The notes beneath the pieces were generated by a model, which did not search any database, was not told the origin of the DNA, and worked only from the letters and a program-made list of their open reading frames with translations. From contig JAWXUP010000005.1 in NCBI GenBank assembly GCA_044426345.1, positions 12,310-76,309 of the forward strand: 64,000 nt of DNA. Reading direction: 5' to 3'. The DNA is from CAYJLC01 sp044426345. Lineage in GTDB: Bacteria; Bacillota; Clostridia; Oscillospirales; Butyricicoccaceae. Position numbers and translations under genes: made by a program. Below, in pieces: positions 44,464-52,352 of this stretch (the stretch's first letter is position 1; every line of letters begins with the position of its first letter).

Positions 44464-45006
44464 ATGAATGATTATAACCAAAAACTTTTAGAATGGTCTG
44501 AACAATTTAATACTTATCATTTACCACGATGGGATGAACTTCCAGCAATAGAGTATTATATGGATCAAGTGATTGAATATATAAATAGCTATGTTAAAAT
44601 TTTCAGTGACGATGGTAATTCTAATTTACTTACAGCTGCTATGATTAATAATTATGTAAAATTAGGCTTAATTCCTGCTCCTGTAAAGAAAAAATACTCA
44701 AAAATTCACATATCTAATTTAATAGTTATAACTATCATAAAACAAGTTTGTGTAATTTCTCAAATAAAAGAGGCTATATTGCTACAGATGAAATCAAATG
44801 GTGGTAGGGGAGCTTATAATATTTTTTGTGCAGAAATTGAAAAATCTGTAATTAGCATATCTAGTATTGTGAAAAATGGCAGAATATACGTTGATGAACC
44901 AGTTGCGTTAGATAATATGGCAGTAAAAAACATAAGCCAAGCACTTTCAAGTAAAATTTTAGCAATAAAAGTTATCGAACTTCTTAAAAAAACGGAGGAA
45001 AATTAA
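44464..45006 (+). CDS. DUF1836 domain protein (MerR-like DNA-binding)
   Basis: About 180 residues. The N-terminal winged-helix-like part (LLTAAMINNYVKLGLIPAPVKKKYSKIHISNLIVITIIKQV, residues of about 54-95) has the MerR-style recognition pattern, and the rest is helical. It is probably a transcription factor. GAGG seven bases upstream favours the second ATG, at 44464, over the one at 44458. It ends two bases before degV. Confidence 0.75.
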   Translation: MNDYNQKLLEWSEQFNTYHLPRWDELPAIEYYMDQVIEYINSYVKIFSDDGNSNLLTAAMINNYVKLGLIPAPVKKKYSKIHISNLIVITIIKQVCVISQIKEAILLQMKSNGGRGAYNIFCAEIEKSVISISSIVKNGRIYVDEPVALDNMAVKNISQALSSKILAIKVIELLKKTEEN

Positions 45007-45008
45007 TT

Positions 45009-45860
45009 ATGAAAAAAATAGCAATTTTAGTTGATTCTGGATGTGATATTCCAACAAGTGTATCAGCTGACAAAGGAATTTATACACTCCCACTAAAAAT
45101 AGTATACAAAGATCGTGAATGTCGCGACGGTTTTGATATAACTCCACGCGAAGTTTATGAAGGTCTTAAAAACGAAATACCTTCAACGTCTTTGCCTTCT
45201 CCAGCCGAAGCACAGGAAATGTTCAAAAAAATTAAGGCTGATGGCTATTCTGATGTACTTGTAATTACAATTTCAAGTGGTCTCTCTGGTACGCACAATA
45301 TGATAAAAATTGTTGCCGATGATATCGATGATATGAACATAAGAATGATTGACACGAAAAACATCGCTATCGGTTCTGGTTTTATTGGGATTTTAGCAGC
45401 TGATTTAGCAAGCGAAGGTTATTCTCTTGATGAACTTTATAAAAAAGTGTTAGCTAGTGTTGAAAAATCAGATGTTTTCTTCTGTGTTGATACTTTGGTT
45501 TACCTAAGAAAAGGTGGTAGAATAGGTCTTGTTTCTGGTATTTTAGGCGAAAAACTAAACTTAAAGCCTATTATTTCTTGTAATGATGACGGAATATATC
45601 ACACTGTAGCCAAAGTTCGTGGAAAAAAACAAGCTGTTAAAAAAATGATTGATTTAGCACTAAAACACCTCGAAAATGCAAAAGAATATAATATTTGCAT
45701 TAGTAATGGTGGTGCTTATGATGAAATTGATGAGTTTTCAAGCGAAGTTCGTAAAATTTTCTCAAAAGCTAAGAAAATATATCAAGGTGACATCAGTCCA
45801 ACGCTTGGTGTTCACACAGGTCCTGGACTTTTAGGTCTGGGCGTTCAAATTATAGAATAA
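45009..45860 (+). CDS. DegV family fatty-acid-binding protein
   Basis: A 283-residue protein of the DegV/FakB type. It presents a fatty acid to the kinase FakA. VDSGCDIPTS at the start, a TISSGLSGTHN loop near 90-100 and VYLRKGGRIG near 165 are typical. It is cotranscribed with the DUF1836 gene; no fakA is visible. Confidence 0.9.
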   Translation: MKKIAILVDSGCDIPTSVSADKGIYTLPLKIVYKDRECRDGFDITPREVYEGLKNEIPSTSLPSPAEAQEMFKKIKADGYSDVLVITISSGLSGTHNMIKIVADDIDDMNIRMIDTKNIAIGSGFIGILAADLASEGYSLDELYKKVLASVEKSDVFFCVDTLVYLRKGGRIGLVSGILGEKLNLKPIISCNDDGIYHTVAKVRGKKQAVKKMIDLALKHLENAKEYNICISNGGAYDEIDEFSSEVRKIFSKAKKIYQGDISPTLGVHTGPGLLGLGVQIIE

Positions 45861-45905
45861 GAATCTATATATTTACGCATTTAATTTATTTTATAGGAGT
45901 GCTTT

Positions 45906-46355
45906 ATGCAAAAAATTACAAGCTTTACAGTTGACCATCGATTTATAGATGAAGGGATTTTTGTTTCACGTATTGATGACGACATCACAACTTACGATAT
46001 TAGGACTAAAAAACCAAACACTGGTGACCTTATGGACAATGAAACTATGCATACGGTAGAGCATTTATTCGCAACTTTCGTACGTAATAGTGAAATAAAA
46101 GATAACGTTATCTATTTTGGACCTATGGGCTGTCAAACTGGTTTTTATTTACTTCTTCGTAATGTATCTACTGATGTTGCAGTTACTCAAATAAAAGAAA
46201 TTTTTGCAAAAATTTGTGAATATAACGGTGAAATTCCAGGAAATTCAGAAATTGAATGTGGAAATTATAAAAGTTTGATGTTGGATAAAGCAAATACTCT
46301 TGCAAAAGAGTTCTATGCAAAAATCGAACATCAAGGATTATCCCAATATAAATAA
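45906..46355 (+). CDS. luxS: S-ribosylhomocysteine lyase
   Basis: A 149-residue enzyme that splits S-ribosylhomocysteine to homocysteine and the AI-2 precursor. Zinc ligands are H49 and H53 in MHTVEH and C118 in ECGN; the catalytic cysteine is C76 in GPMGCQTGF. RBS ATAGGAG. The activated methyl cycle role is certain; a signalling role is not shown. Confidence 0.96.
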   Translation: MQKITSFTVDHRFIDEGIFVSRIDDDITTYDIRTKKPNTGDLMDNETMHTVEHLFATFVRNSEIKDNVIYFGPMGCQTGFYLLLRNVSTDVAVTQIKEIFAKICEYNGEIPGNSEIECGNYKSLMLDKANTLAKEFYAKIEHQGLSQYK

Positions 46356-46362
46356 AATTCCA

Positions 46363-46398
46363 AATAACCTTCATATTTATTATGAGGGTTATTTTTTA
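46363..46398 (+). terminator. luxS terminator
   Basis: AATAACCTTCATA and TATGAGGGTTATT with one G-T pair, then T. Confidence 0.85.
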
Positions 46399-46434
46399 TC
46401 TACAATGATATATTTGTGTATATTGATGTTTTGT

Positions 46435-46700
46435 TGTTCGTCACGGGCGAACACAGTTCGCCCCTACATGGTGTATTATTTTTTTTAAATGACGATATTT
46501 TATAGCGTGGTTACGGGCGAACGCAGTTCGCCCCTACATAGTGTATTATTTTTTTAAAATGACGATATTTTATAGCGTGGTTACGGACGAACGCAGTTCG
46601 CCCCTACAGGGTGCATTATTTTTTTAAAATGACGATATTTTATAGCGTGGTTACGGGCGAACACAGTTCGCCCCTACAGGGTGCATTATTTTTTAATTGT
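46435..46700 (+). repeat. Four tandem 70-bp module A units
   Basis: The hairpin GGGCGAAC-NCA-GTTCGCCC begins at 46445, 46515, 46585 and 46655, exactly 70 bases apart. Units differ at few positions, so expansion is recent. The third unit has GGACGAAC. Confidence 0.95.
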
Positions 46701-46703
46701 GCT

Positions 46704-47105
46704 AGCTCCCTCCGTCAAAATCAAAGATTTTGCCACCTCCCTCTAAGAGGGAGGCTTTTCTTTGGCTCCTTCTTCGAGGGAGCTGTCACCGCAGTGACTG
46801 AGGGAGTTTGCACCGTATTTATTACACGGCACCAAACGTGCGTGGCACGAATAACGTAAGTTCAAGCACCGAAATAGGCAACTACGTGGTCGAGAAAATT
46901 TACCGATATCACTGCATAAGCGATAGCGAGTTGGAGCACGAGTGGTTAGGCGAACGGATGCCGGATTGCGTACAACAAATAAAAACACCACGCCCCAGAT
47001 TTTGATAAATCTTTTCGCAAAAAGATTGCGTCTTTTGGATACTTTGACAAAGTATCAGCCACGCGGCGAGCGAACTGCCGAGAAAAAAGATAGCACCAGC
47101 AGTAA
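46704..47105 (+). repeat. Intergenic mosaic repeat: B-C-D
   Basis: Module B at 46704-46832, joined directly to module C at 46829-47005 and then module D, with a shortened hairpin GATACTTTG-A-CAAAGTATC at 47038-47056. No gene is called in 46399-47194. Confidence 0.85.
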
Positions 47106-47194
47106 GTATTGAGTGTGAAAAACCCACAGTTATCTCTAAATAAGCATAACTCAACAAAAACAGGCATATATTAATCTAACAAGGAGGTTTTTAT

Positions 47195-47707
47195 ATGAAT
47201 AAATACATTTTAGACACGCCATACCCTTCGCAGGAAGGTGTTATCCCAAATCGACGTGATTTACAGCTTATTTTAAAAGATTATTCTGGAATTGTTTCGG
47301 AGTTTACTGCTATTTCTCAATACTTCTATAATCATCTATTTGCAAACTACTCTCAAAACGAAAAAATCGGACAAATTCTCTTGCAAATTGCGATAGCTGA
47401 AATGACTCACCTTAATGTGTTAGGTGAGTTAGTTATAAACCTTGGTGGCGACCCAAAACTAGTTTTTCCAAGGGAGTGTTCATTCAACTGGTGGAATGGT
47501 GGCATAGTCACTTATAAAAAAGAAATTAAACCTATTCTTAAAAGCGCTATTTTGCTAGAACAACAGACCATCGAATGTTATACTTATCACGCAAAAATTG
47601 CTTCTCAACAAATTGTATCAGACGTTTTACTGCGAATTGTCGAAGATGAAAATTTACATTTAAAAACATTCTGTGAGCTTTTGGATAACATAAATCAACC
47701 TTTTTGA
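47195..47707 (+). CDS. Ferritin-like di-iron protein
   Basis: A 170-residue four-helix protein with two ExxH motifs: E69-H72 in AEMTHL and E152-H155 in EDENLHL, plus E36 in SEFTAI and E122/E127. This is the rubrerythrin/ferritin-like di-iron arrangement, suggesting peroxide handling or iron oxidation. AAGGAGG precedes the ATG. It ends 27 bases before the split deacetylase gene. Confidence 0.78.
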   Translation: MNKYILDTPYPSQEGVIPNRRDLQLILKDYSGIVSEFTAISQYFYNHLFANYSQNEKIGQILLQIAIAEMTHLNVLGELVINLGGDPKLVFPRECSFNWWNGGIVTYKKEIKPILKSAILLEQQTIECYTYHAKIASQQIVSDVLLRIVEDENLHLKTFCELLDNINQPF

Positions 47708-47734
47708 CATATATTTTACCAAGAGGTGATTTTT

Positions 47735-48289
47735 ATGAGAGTATTATTTATAGGTAAAAAAATGATTTTAGCAGTATCACTGTTGATAATTACCTGTATT
47801 GGTTTTTTTGCAACGCCAAAGGTACAGCAAATTGTGGTCTCTTCAACTGCACGTGATTTACCGATTTACGATGTTCAAACAGATAACAAAGTTATATCTT
47901 TATCATTTGATGCAGCTTGGGGCAATGAAGACACTCAGCTTTTAATTGATATTTTAGCAGAGTATGATGTCAAAGCAACATTTTTCGTGGTAGGAGAATG
48001 GGTAGATAAATATCCTGAAAGCGTTCTTGCGCTATACGAGGCAGGTCACGAAATTCAAAACCACTCTGACACACATCCTCATATGACAACGCTAGACTAT
48101 TCTTCAATGGTTTCTGAAATGAATAGCTGTTCGGATAAAATAGAATCCATAACAGGAGTACGCCCTACACTCTTTAGACCACCTTACGGTGATTACGATG
48201 ATAAACTAGTTGCAACCCTTCGTGAGCAAGGTTATTATTGCATTCAATGGAGTATTGATAGTCTTGCAATAGAAGTAAAGCAGGTGTAG
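47735..48289 (+). pseudogene. Polysaccharide deacetylase (PdaB/PdaA-like), 5' part, interrupted by the element
   Basis: The N-terminal 177 residues of a NodB-fold deacetylase: membrane anchor at about 5-25, motif 1 SFDAAWG, metal motif HSDTHPHM, motif 3 RPPYGDYDD and the start of motif 4, WSIDSL. From 48267 the frame runs into element DNA and stops at 48289. Joining 48266 to 62819 restores 252 residues, the size of PdaB. AAGAGGTGA supports the ATG at 47735. The family trims peptidoglycan N-acetyl groups, mainly in spore cortex formation. Not functional as one chain unless the element excises. Confidence 0.92.
48255..48266 (+). repeat. attL core, 12-bp direct repeat
   Basis: TTGATAGTCTTG at the left junction, identical to 62807-62818. 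Confidence 0.9.
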
Positions 48290-48292
48290 ACA

Positions 48293-48445
48293 ATGAAAAT
48301 TACAAACACTTTTAGAACAGACATAACTGATGATGATCGCATTAATACATATCTTGAAATTTTAGCGACGATTTCTTCGAATGAAAATAAGACGGCAGAA
48401 AAAGATGATTTGATTGAAAAACATACCAAAAAATGCTATACTTAA
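48293..48445 (+). CDS. Small protein next to attL, upstream of the recombinase
   Basis: Fifty residues (MKITNTFRTDITDDDRINTY start), acidic in the first half and lysine-rich near the end. The ATG is 26 bases inside the element, preceded by AGGTG. In the circular form it would lie just downstream of the outward promoter at 62744-62772. It could be an accessory factor or a leader peptide; no family is recognised. Confidence 0.5.
   Translation: MKITNTFRTDITDDDRINTYLEILATISSNENKTAEKDDLIEKHTKKCYT
48414..48442 (+). promoter_or_regulatory. Recombinase promoter (integrated form)
   Basis: TTGAAA (48414-48419), 17 bases, TATACT (48437-48442) with an upstream TG (extended -10). It lies in the end of the small frame. 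Confidence 0.65.
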
Positions 48446-48478
48446 TTTGATAATGTTTAAGTATCGGAGATATGTTAA

Positions 48479-49963
48479 ATGATAACGAAAAATAATGATG
48501 CACGAATACATGCCATCTATGCCCGTCAAAGCTTAGATAAAAAAGACAGCTTATCTATCCAAACTCAAATAGACGATTGTGTCAAGCTTATTGGTAGTGA
48601 AAGATATAAAGTTTTTTCTGACAAAGGCAAGTCGGGTAAAAATACCGATCGAGCGGGTTTGCAAAGTCTTTTTGAAGAGATAAAAAATGGTAAAATAAAA
48701 TCGGTTTATGTTTATAAACTTGATAGAATTACACGTAATATTAACGATTTTTTTAGCATCTATAACTTTTTAAAAGAAAATAAAGTGAATTTTGTGTCTT
48801 CTAAGGATAAATTTGATGTTTCGACACCGATGGGTGAAGCTATGATGGGTATTGTCGCTGTTTTTGCCGAGATGGAGAGAGCTAATATTATCCAAAGGGT
48901 AACTGATAATTATTATTACAGAATAACCGAAAAAGGCTCTTGGCCAGGTGGTCCTGCACCTTACGGCTTTAAAAATGGTAAAAATGAGCTAAAGCAAGCA
49001 ACTTTGATAGAAAATGGCGACGAAATGGATGCTGTTAAAGAAATTTTTAAACTTTATAGTGAAAGTCCTAACATATCGCTTGCAAAAGTGGGCAAAAACC
49101 TTGAAAGTATGGGGTATGCCAGCAGAAAAAGGAAATCTTTTGATAATGTAACTATCGCTAGAATTTTGCAAAATCCAATCTATATTAAGGCAGACATTGC
49201 TTTGTATTACTATTTTAAGACTACCGGAATTGAAAGCTTAGATGATGAAAGCGAGTGGACTGGCGAATTTTCAGCTCATGTTGTGGGTAAAAATGGATCT
49301 AATGTACGTGGTGAAGGTGGTTTAGACACCAAAAAAGTTTACGTTACAAATGTTAAGGGAATAATTGACTCTACAACTTTTATTTCAGTTCAAGCTAGAC
49401 TTAAAGAAAATCGCCAATTTGGACGAAGTAATGCGTCATCGCTTTTTGGTGAGCTTGCAGGCAAGGTGAAATGTGCAAAATGTGGATACGCCGTTAAGAT
49501 TTATAATGGAAAATATCTAAAATGCTATAACAATGTAGTTCTTAATGGTTGCGACGCTACTTTTAAGACTGTAAGTATAGCTGATCTTCAAAGTTCAGTT
49601 GCTGATGCAATACAAGAGGTACTAAATGGGTTATCGAAGGCGCTATCTGATAAAAGTGAGGAAAGCAGATCATATCTTGATCAAAAATCAAAATTGGAAC
49701 AAGAAATCGGAAAATTAACAGAGCTTTATTTGCTTACGGATAGTAAAAGTGATCAAATTATAGCAAATATTAAGAAAAAGCAGCGACAAATTGATAAAAT
49801 TAATCTTAAAATTGAACTTTCACTTGTGAATAAAGGATTTAGCAAGCTCGCCAACCTTAATTACTTGGCGATGGACACTGAAAATCGCAAAAATGTTGTG
49901 CAAAAGCTTATAAATCGCATTGAACTCGACGAAAATAGCATTAATATAGTATGGAATATCTAA
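48479..49963 (+). CDS. Large serine recombinase (site-specific integrase)
   Basis: A 494-residue integrase/excisionase. The resolvase domain (10-150) has nucleophile S18 in YARQSLDKKDSLSIQTQ and the YKLDRITRN arginines. The recombinase domain (about 165-270) and a zinc ribbon (CAKCGY...CYNN...NGC near 325-360) follow. The C-terminus (about 385-450) is a coiled coil, as in phage phiC31/TP901-type integrases. It is the enzyme expected to join the two TTGATAGTCTTG cores; a directionality factor is needed for excision. Confidence 0.92.
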   Translation: MITKNNDARIHAIYARQSLDKKDSLSIQTQIDDCVKLIGSERYKVFSDKGKSGKNTDRAGLQSLFEEIKNGKIKSVYVYKLDRITRNINDFFSIYNFLKENKVNFVSSKDKFDVSTPMGEAMMGIVAVFAEMERANIIQRVTDNYYYRITEKGSWPGGPAPYGFKNGKNELKQATLIENGDEMDAVKEIFKLYSESPNISLAKVGKNLESMGYASRKRKSFDNVTIARILQNPIYIKADIALYYYFKTTGIESLDDESEWTGEFSAHVVGKNGSNVRGEGGLDTKKVYVTNVKGIIDSTTFISVQARLKENRQFGRSNASSLFGELAGKVKCAKCGYAVKIYNGKYLKCYNNVVLNGCDATFKTVSIADLQSSVADAIQEVLNGLSKALSDKSEESRSYLDQKSKLEQEIGKLTELYLLTDSKSDQIIANIKKKQRQIDKINLKIELSLVNKGFSKLANLNYLAMDTENRKNVVQKLINRIELDENSINIVWNI

Positions 49964-49969
49964 ATTTAG

Positions 49970-49997
49970 GTGGTGCAAACAAGCACCACTTTTTTTC
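49970..49997 (+). terminator. Recombinase terminator
   Basis: GTGGTGC (49970-49976) and GCACCAC (49983-49989), then T8. Confidence 0.92.
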
Positions 49998-50069
49998 TTA
50001 TGTTACAGTTGTGTTACATTTATTTTATGTCCATTTGCTTAAACTGAAATTTGTGATATTCTAAGCTCA

Positions 50070-50176
50070 AGGTAGCACCTCGGAAGTACTATCGACGATT
50101 TACTAGGGTGTATGCTATGCTACACAAGCCTTTTAAGGCTAACTATCTAGTGATAACGCAAAATTTTAGTTGCGTT
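50070..50176 (+). ncRNA. Structured RNA or leader upstream of a small-gene unit
   Basis: GGTAG/CTATC (50070-50074, 50088-50092). An outer ACTAG/CTAGT (50102-50106, 50147-50151) encloses two hairpins, GTGTA/TACAC and GCCTT/AAGGC. A separate AACGCAA/TTGCGTT hairpin (50155-50161, 50170-50176) ends at the GAGG ribosome site of the next frame. It is GC-richer than its surroundings. RNA status is inferred from pairing only. Confidence 0.4.
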
Positions 50177-50187
50177 GAGGATAAATA

Positions 50188-50364
50188 TTGACAGTAACAA
50201 ATACGTTGAAAAATGGACAAATTTGCGATATACAAAAAATTTGTATGACTGACGAAGCGATTGATTTATATATCAATCTGCTCCAAACCAACCAAAAAGC
50301 AAAGGAGAAAAAGAATGATCTTAGAACAAAAACAAAGACTGCAAAGCGCTATGCACAAATATAG
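50188..50364 (+). CDS. Possible small protein, TTG start
   Basis: Fifty-eight codons from TTG at 50188 with GAGG about eight bases upstream. The product begins MTVTNTLKNGQICDIQKIC and ends with many Lys/Thr. It overlaps the next gene by 50 bases in another frame. Coding is uncertain: support is the RBS and its position after the structured leader. Confidence 0.4.
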   Translation: MTVTNTLKNGQICDIQKICMTDEAIDLYINLLQTNQKAKEKKNDLRTKTKTAKRYAQI

Positions 50365-50623
50365 ACTGTGGAGAAGTGACCTTGAACTAAAACTAGATGA
50401 AATAGAGCAAAAAGATCCTACTTTTATCCTTTTAGGTGATCTTGATGAAATCGGCGTCATTACTGCCATAAAAACGAAAATTTTTGAGTGTCAGAATATG
50501 AACCCAGATACTATAGAAGCAAGTGAAATTGCAGATTTTTTAGACAATTGTGATTCGTTGATTTTATCTTTAGAAAATTTTATGGCTGAAACTAATAAAA
50601 ATTTTTTGGAGATACATAAATAA
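50315..50623 (+). CDS. Hypothetical helical protein
   Basis: 102 residues from the ATG at 50315, with AAAGGAG about seven bases upstream. Mostly helical with acidic and leucine heptads (LEQKQRLQSAMHKYRLWRSDLELKLDEIE), probably a coiled coil. No known family is recognised. It lies between the recombinase and the small-protein cluster. Confidence 0.65.
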   Translation: MILEQKQRLQSAMHKYRLWRSDLELKLDEIEQKDPTFILLGDLDEIGVITAIKTKIFECQNMNPDTIEASEIADFLDNCDSLILSLENFMAETNKNFLEIHK

Positions 50624-50742
50624 TAATTTTTTTGCTATTTTTTTAAAAGGAAGACATAAATATTTAAATATATTAGAAGATGAATATTTAAAAATTCTGT
50701 AAATGCTTGTAGTATATAGGAATTAGTGTAAAGGATGATAAA

Positions 50743-50970
50743 ATGGAATTTGAAAAGAAAAAGTTTGAAAAGTATTTAAAAGAAGTTGAAAAAAATGAAA
50801 ATTCAGAATATTTCAGAGTGATGTCGGATATGAATAATGCTATGGTTGACGTTGCTGAAGCTATCGGTAAAGATAAATATGATGAGGTTGTTGATGCTTT
50901 GGATAAATATGATGAAGTTTTAATTAAAATGGTGGTCGAGTATATGCAAAAGCAGAAAAATATTGTATAA
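50743..50970 (+). CDS. Hypothetical acidic small protein
   Basis: Seventy-five residues, rich in Lys/Glu, predicted all-helical. AAAGGATG precedes the ATG, and a terminator follows at 51005. Possibly an antitoxin-like or anti-repressor type protein, but nothing in the sequence proves this. Confidence 0.6.
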   Translation: MEFEKKKFEKYLKEVEKNENSEYFRVMSDMNNAMVDVAEAIGKDKYDEVVDALDKYDEVLIKMVVEYMQKQKNIV

Positions 50971-51004
50971 TTGCATTGTATTAAAAAATATCATTATTTT
51001 TGAT

Positions 51005-51035
51005 GGGGTGACGCTGAGGCGGCACTCCTTTTTTT
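51005..51035 (+). terminator. Terminator after the acidic protein gene
   Basis: GGGGTG (51005-51010) and CACTCC (51023-51028) with an inner CGC/GCG, then T7. Confidence 0.8.
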
Positions 51036-51068
51036 ATTTAAATATACATAATATATTGATTTTTAGTC

Positions 51069-51097
51069 TTGATATCCGCCTCTAGTGACGTTAAAAT
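51069..51097 (+). promoter_or_regulatory. Promoter of the three-gene hypothetical operon
   Basis: TTGATA (51069-51074), 17 bases, TAAAAT (51092-51097). Confidence 0.6.
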
Positions 51098-51127
51098 AAA
51101 AGAAAACGCTTAAAACGGAGGATAATT

Positions 51128-51430
51128 ATGGAACGAAAAGTGCTTTTTGAAGACAAAAGGTTTCAACGATTTGTGGATTTCTATGTTAACAATGTTAGTA
51201 ATCAAGAAATAGACATTCTTACAAGACATAGCGAAGCTTTGTGCGAAGTAGCAGAGTTTCTTGGTAGCGACGCTGACGTTTTGCAAAGTTTAGTACGTAT
51301 AAGTGATGAAAATAACAACTTTTGGGCTACTATGGGGTATAGATATGCAAGAAATGTATTATTTGATGAGATTTTAGGTGTTATCACCGGACTAAAAGAT
51401 TCAACTGAGGTGGAAAATGATTTTATATAA
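51128..51430 (+). CDS. Hypothetical protein, first of three overlapping genes
   Basis: 100 residues, acidic, helical (FVDFYVNNVSNQEIDILTRH near 16-35). GGAGG lies upstream. The end overlaps the next gene by 14 bases, which indicates translational coupling. Not recognised. Confidence 0.65.
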   Translation: MERKVLFEDKRFQRFVDFYVNNVSNQEIDILTRHSEALCEVAEFLGSDADVLQSLVRISDENNNFWATMGYRYARNVLFDEILGVITGLKDSTEVENDFI

Positions 51431-51821
51431 GATGATACACCAAGGTATAAATGATTTTATGCGTGAATTGCGTAAATATAAGTATTTTGAGTCAAGTTTC
51501 GGGTGCTTTTATAATAATTATAAGGTGAAATCGCACTATAAAGACGATTTTGCAGAGGTTTTTATTTTTAAGTATAATGATAGCTATATGAATGATCGAG
51601 ATTTTGAAAGAACTTTTAATGTGTTGTTTTTAACTCAAGTAGATGAATACAAAAGCTTGACGTTTGCTTATCGTGTCGATGAAAAGGAAGTATATGTGAT
51701 TTTTGAAAATGTTGAGTTTGGGTATATAAATCTAGCCCAAAAACATAAATTGCCTCGTATGAAACAAGAAAAGGTATACAAAAAATTGAAATTTTGGACG
51801 GTGGAACAAGATGATAAATAA
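51417..51821 (+). CDS. Hypothetical protein, second of three overlapping genes
   Basis: 134 residues, mixed alpha/beta with many aromatic residues. GAGGTGG before the ATG. The C-terminal half (EVYVIFENV...LAQKHKLPRM) resembles that of the next product (VFVVIFEKV...FAVSNDLPTF), so the two may be diverged paralogues. Overlaps the third gene by 11 bases. Confidence 0.65.
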   Translation: MILYKMIHQGINDFMRELRKYKYFESSFGCFYNNYKVKSHYKDDFAEVFIFKYNDSYMNDRDFERTFNVLFLTQVDEYKSLTFAYRVDEKEVYVIFENVEFGYINLAQKHKLPRMKQEKVYKKLKFWTVEQDDK

Positions 51822-52164
51822 GATAAAAGAAATTATCAAGCAAGATTTAGCGCTTGCGAAAATAGAATGTGATAAATTTCGTGTGAAAAACCTAAGGGTG
51901 ATAGAAAATGCGATTTTCAAAGTAATAGTTTTTGAAATTGATGATCATTCGCAAGAAATTGATGTCATTGAGCAGTATTTGCATGGCGAATTCGCCGATG
52001 GGTATATTTACTACGAAGTTGAAACGGGTGTTTTCGTTGTAATTTTTGAAAAAGTTTTACAGGAGTGTGCGAAGGATTGGATCGACTTTGCAGTGTCGAA
52101 TGATCTACCTACGTTTGCTAGTGGGGTGAATGGGTTGGAGTTTTATTTTGACAAGTTGATTTAA
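51811..52164 (+). CDS. Hypothetical protein, third of three overlapping genes
   Basis: 117 residues, acidic alpha/beta protein. GGTGGAAC lies before the ATG, and a strong terminator follows. Similarity in layout with the preceding product suggests an old duplication. No known domain is recognised. Confidence 0.65.
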   Translation: MINKIKEIIKQDLALAKIECDKFRVKNLRVIENAIFKVIVFEIDDHSQEIDVIEQYLHGEFADGYIYYEVETGVFVVIFEKVLQECAKDWIDFAVSNDLPTFASGVNGLEFYFDKLI

Positions 52165-52180
52165 GAAATTTTATAATTGG

Positions 52181-52208
52181 AAGCTGAACGCTACAAAACG
52201 TTCAGCTT
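52181..52208 (+). terminator. Terminator of the hypothetical operon
   Basis: AAGCTGAACG and CGTTCAGCTT around an 8-base loop, then T. Confidence 0.9.
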
Positions 52209-52289
52209 TTTGCATTTTAAAAATAAAGTTGCAATTAATATAATTATATATCAATTTGTCACATATGCCCAGAAAGTAATCGAAATTAA

Positions 52290-52318
52290 TTGAAACTTGT
52301 GTCTAAAAGTGGTATAAT
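52290..52318 (+). promoter_or_regulatory. Promoter of the McrB-like operon
   Basis: TTGAAA (52290-52295), 17 bases, TATAAT (52313-52318). Confidence 0.75.
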
Positions 52319-52352
52319 ATATGCAAAGTTATTGTGAATGGAGTAATTTGTT

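Noticed and set aside
45906..46355. luxS as evidence for AI-2 quorum sensing
   Set aside because: No AI-2 receptor or transporter is seen. The methyl-cycle role alone explains the gene.
46435..46700. CRISPR array
   Set aside because: The 70-bp periodic units have no variable spacers, the whole unit repeats, and no cas genes are present.
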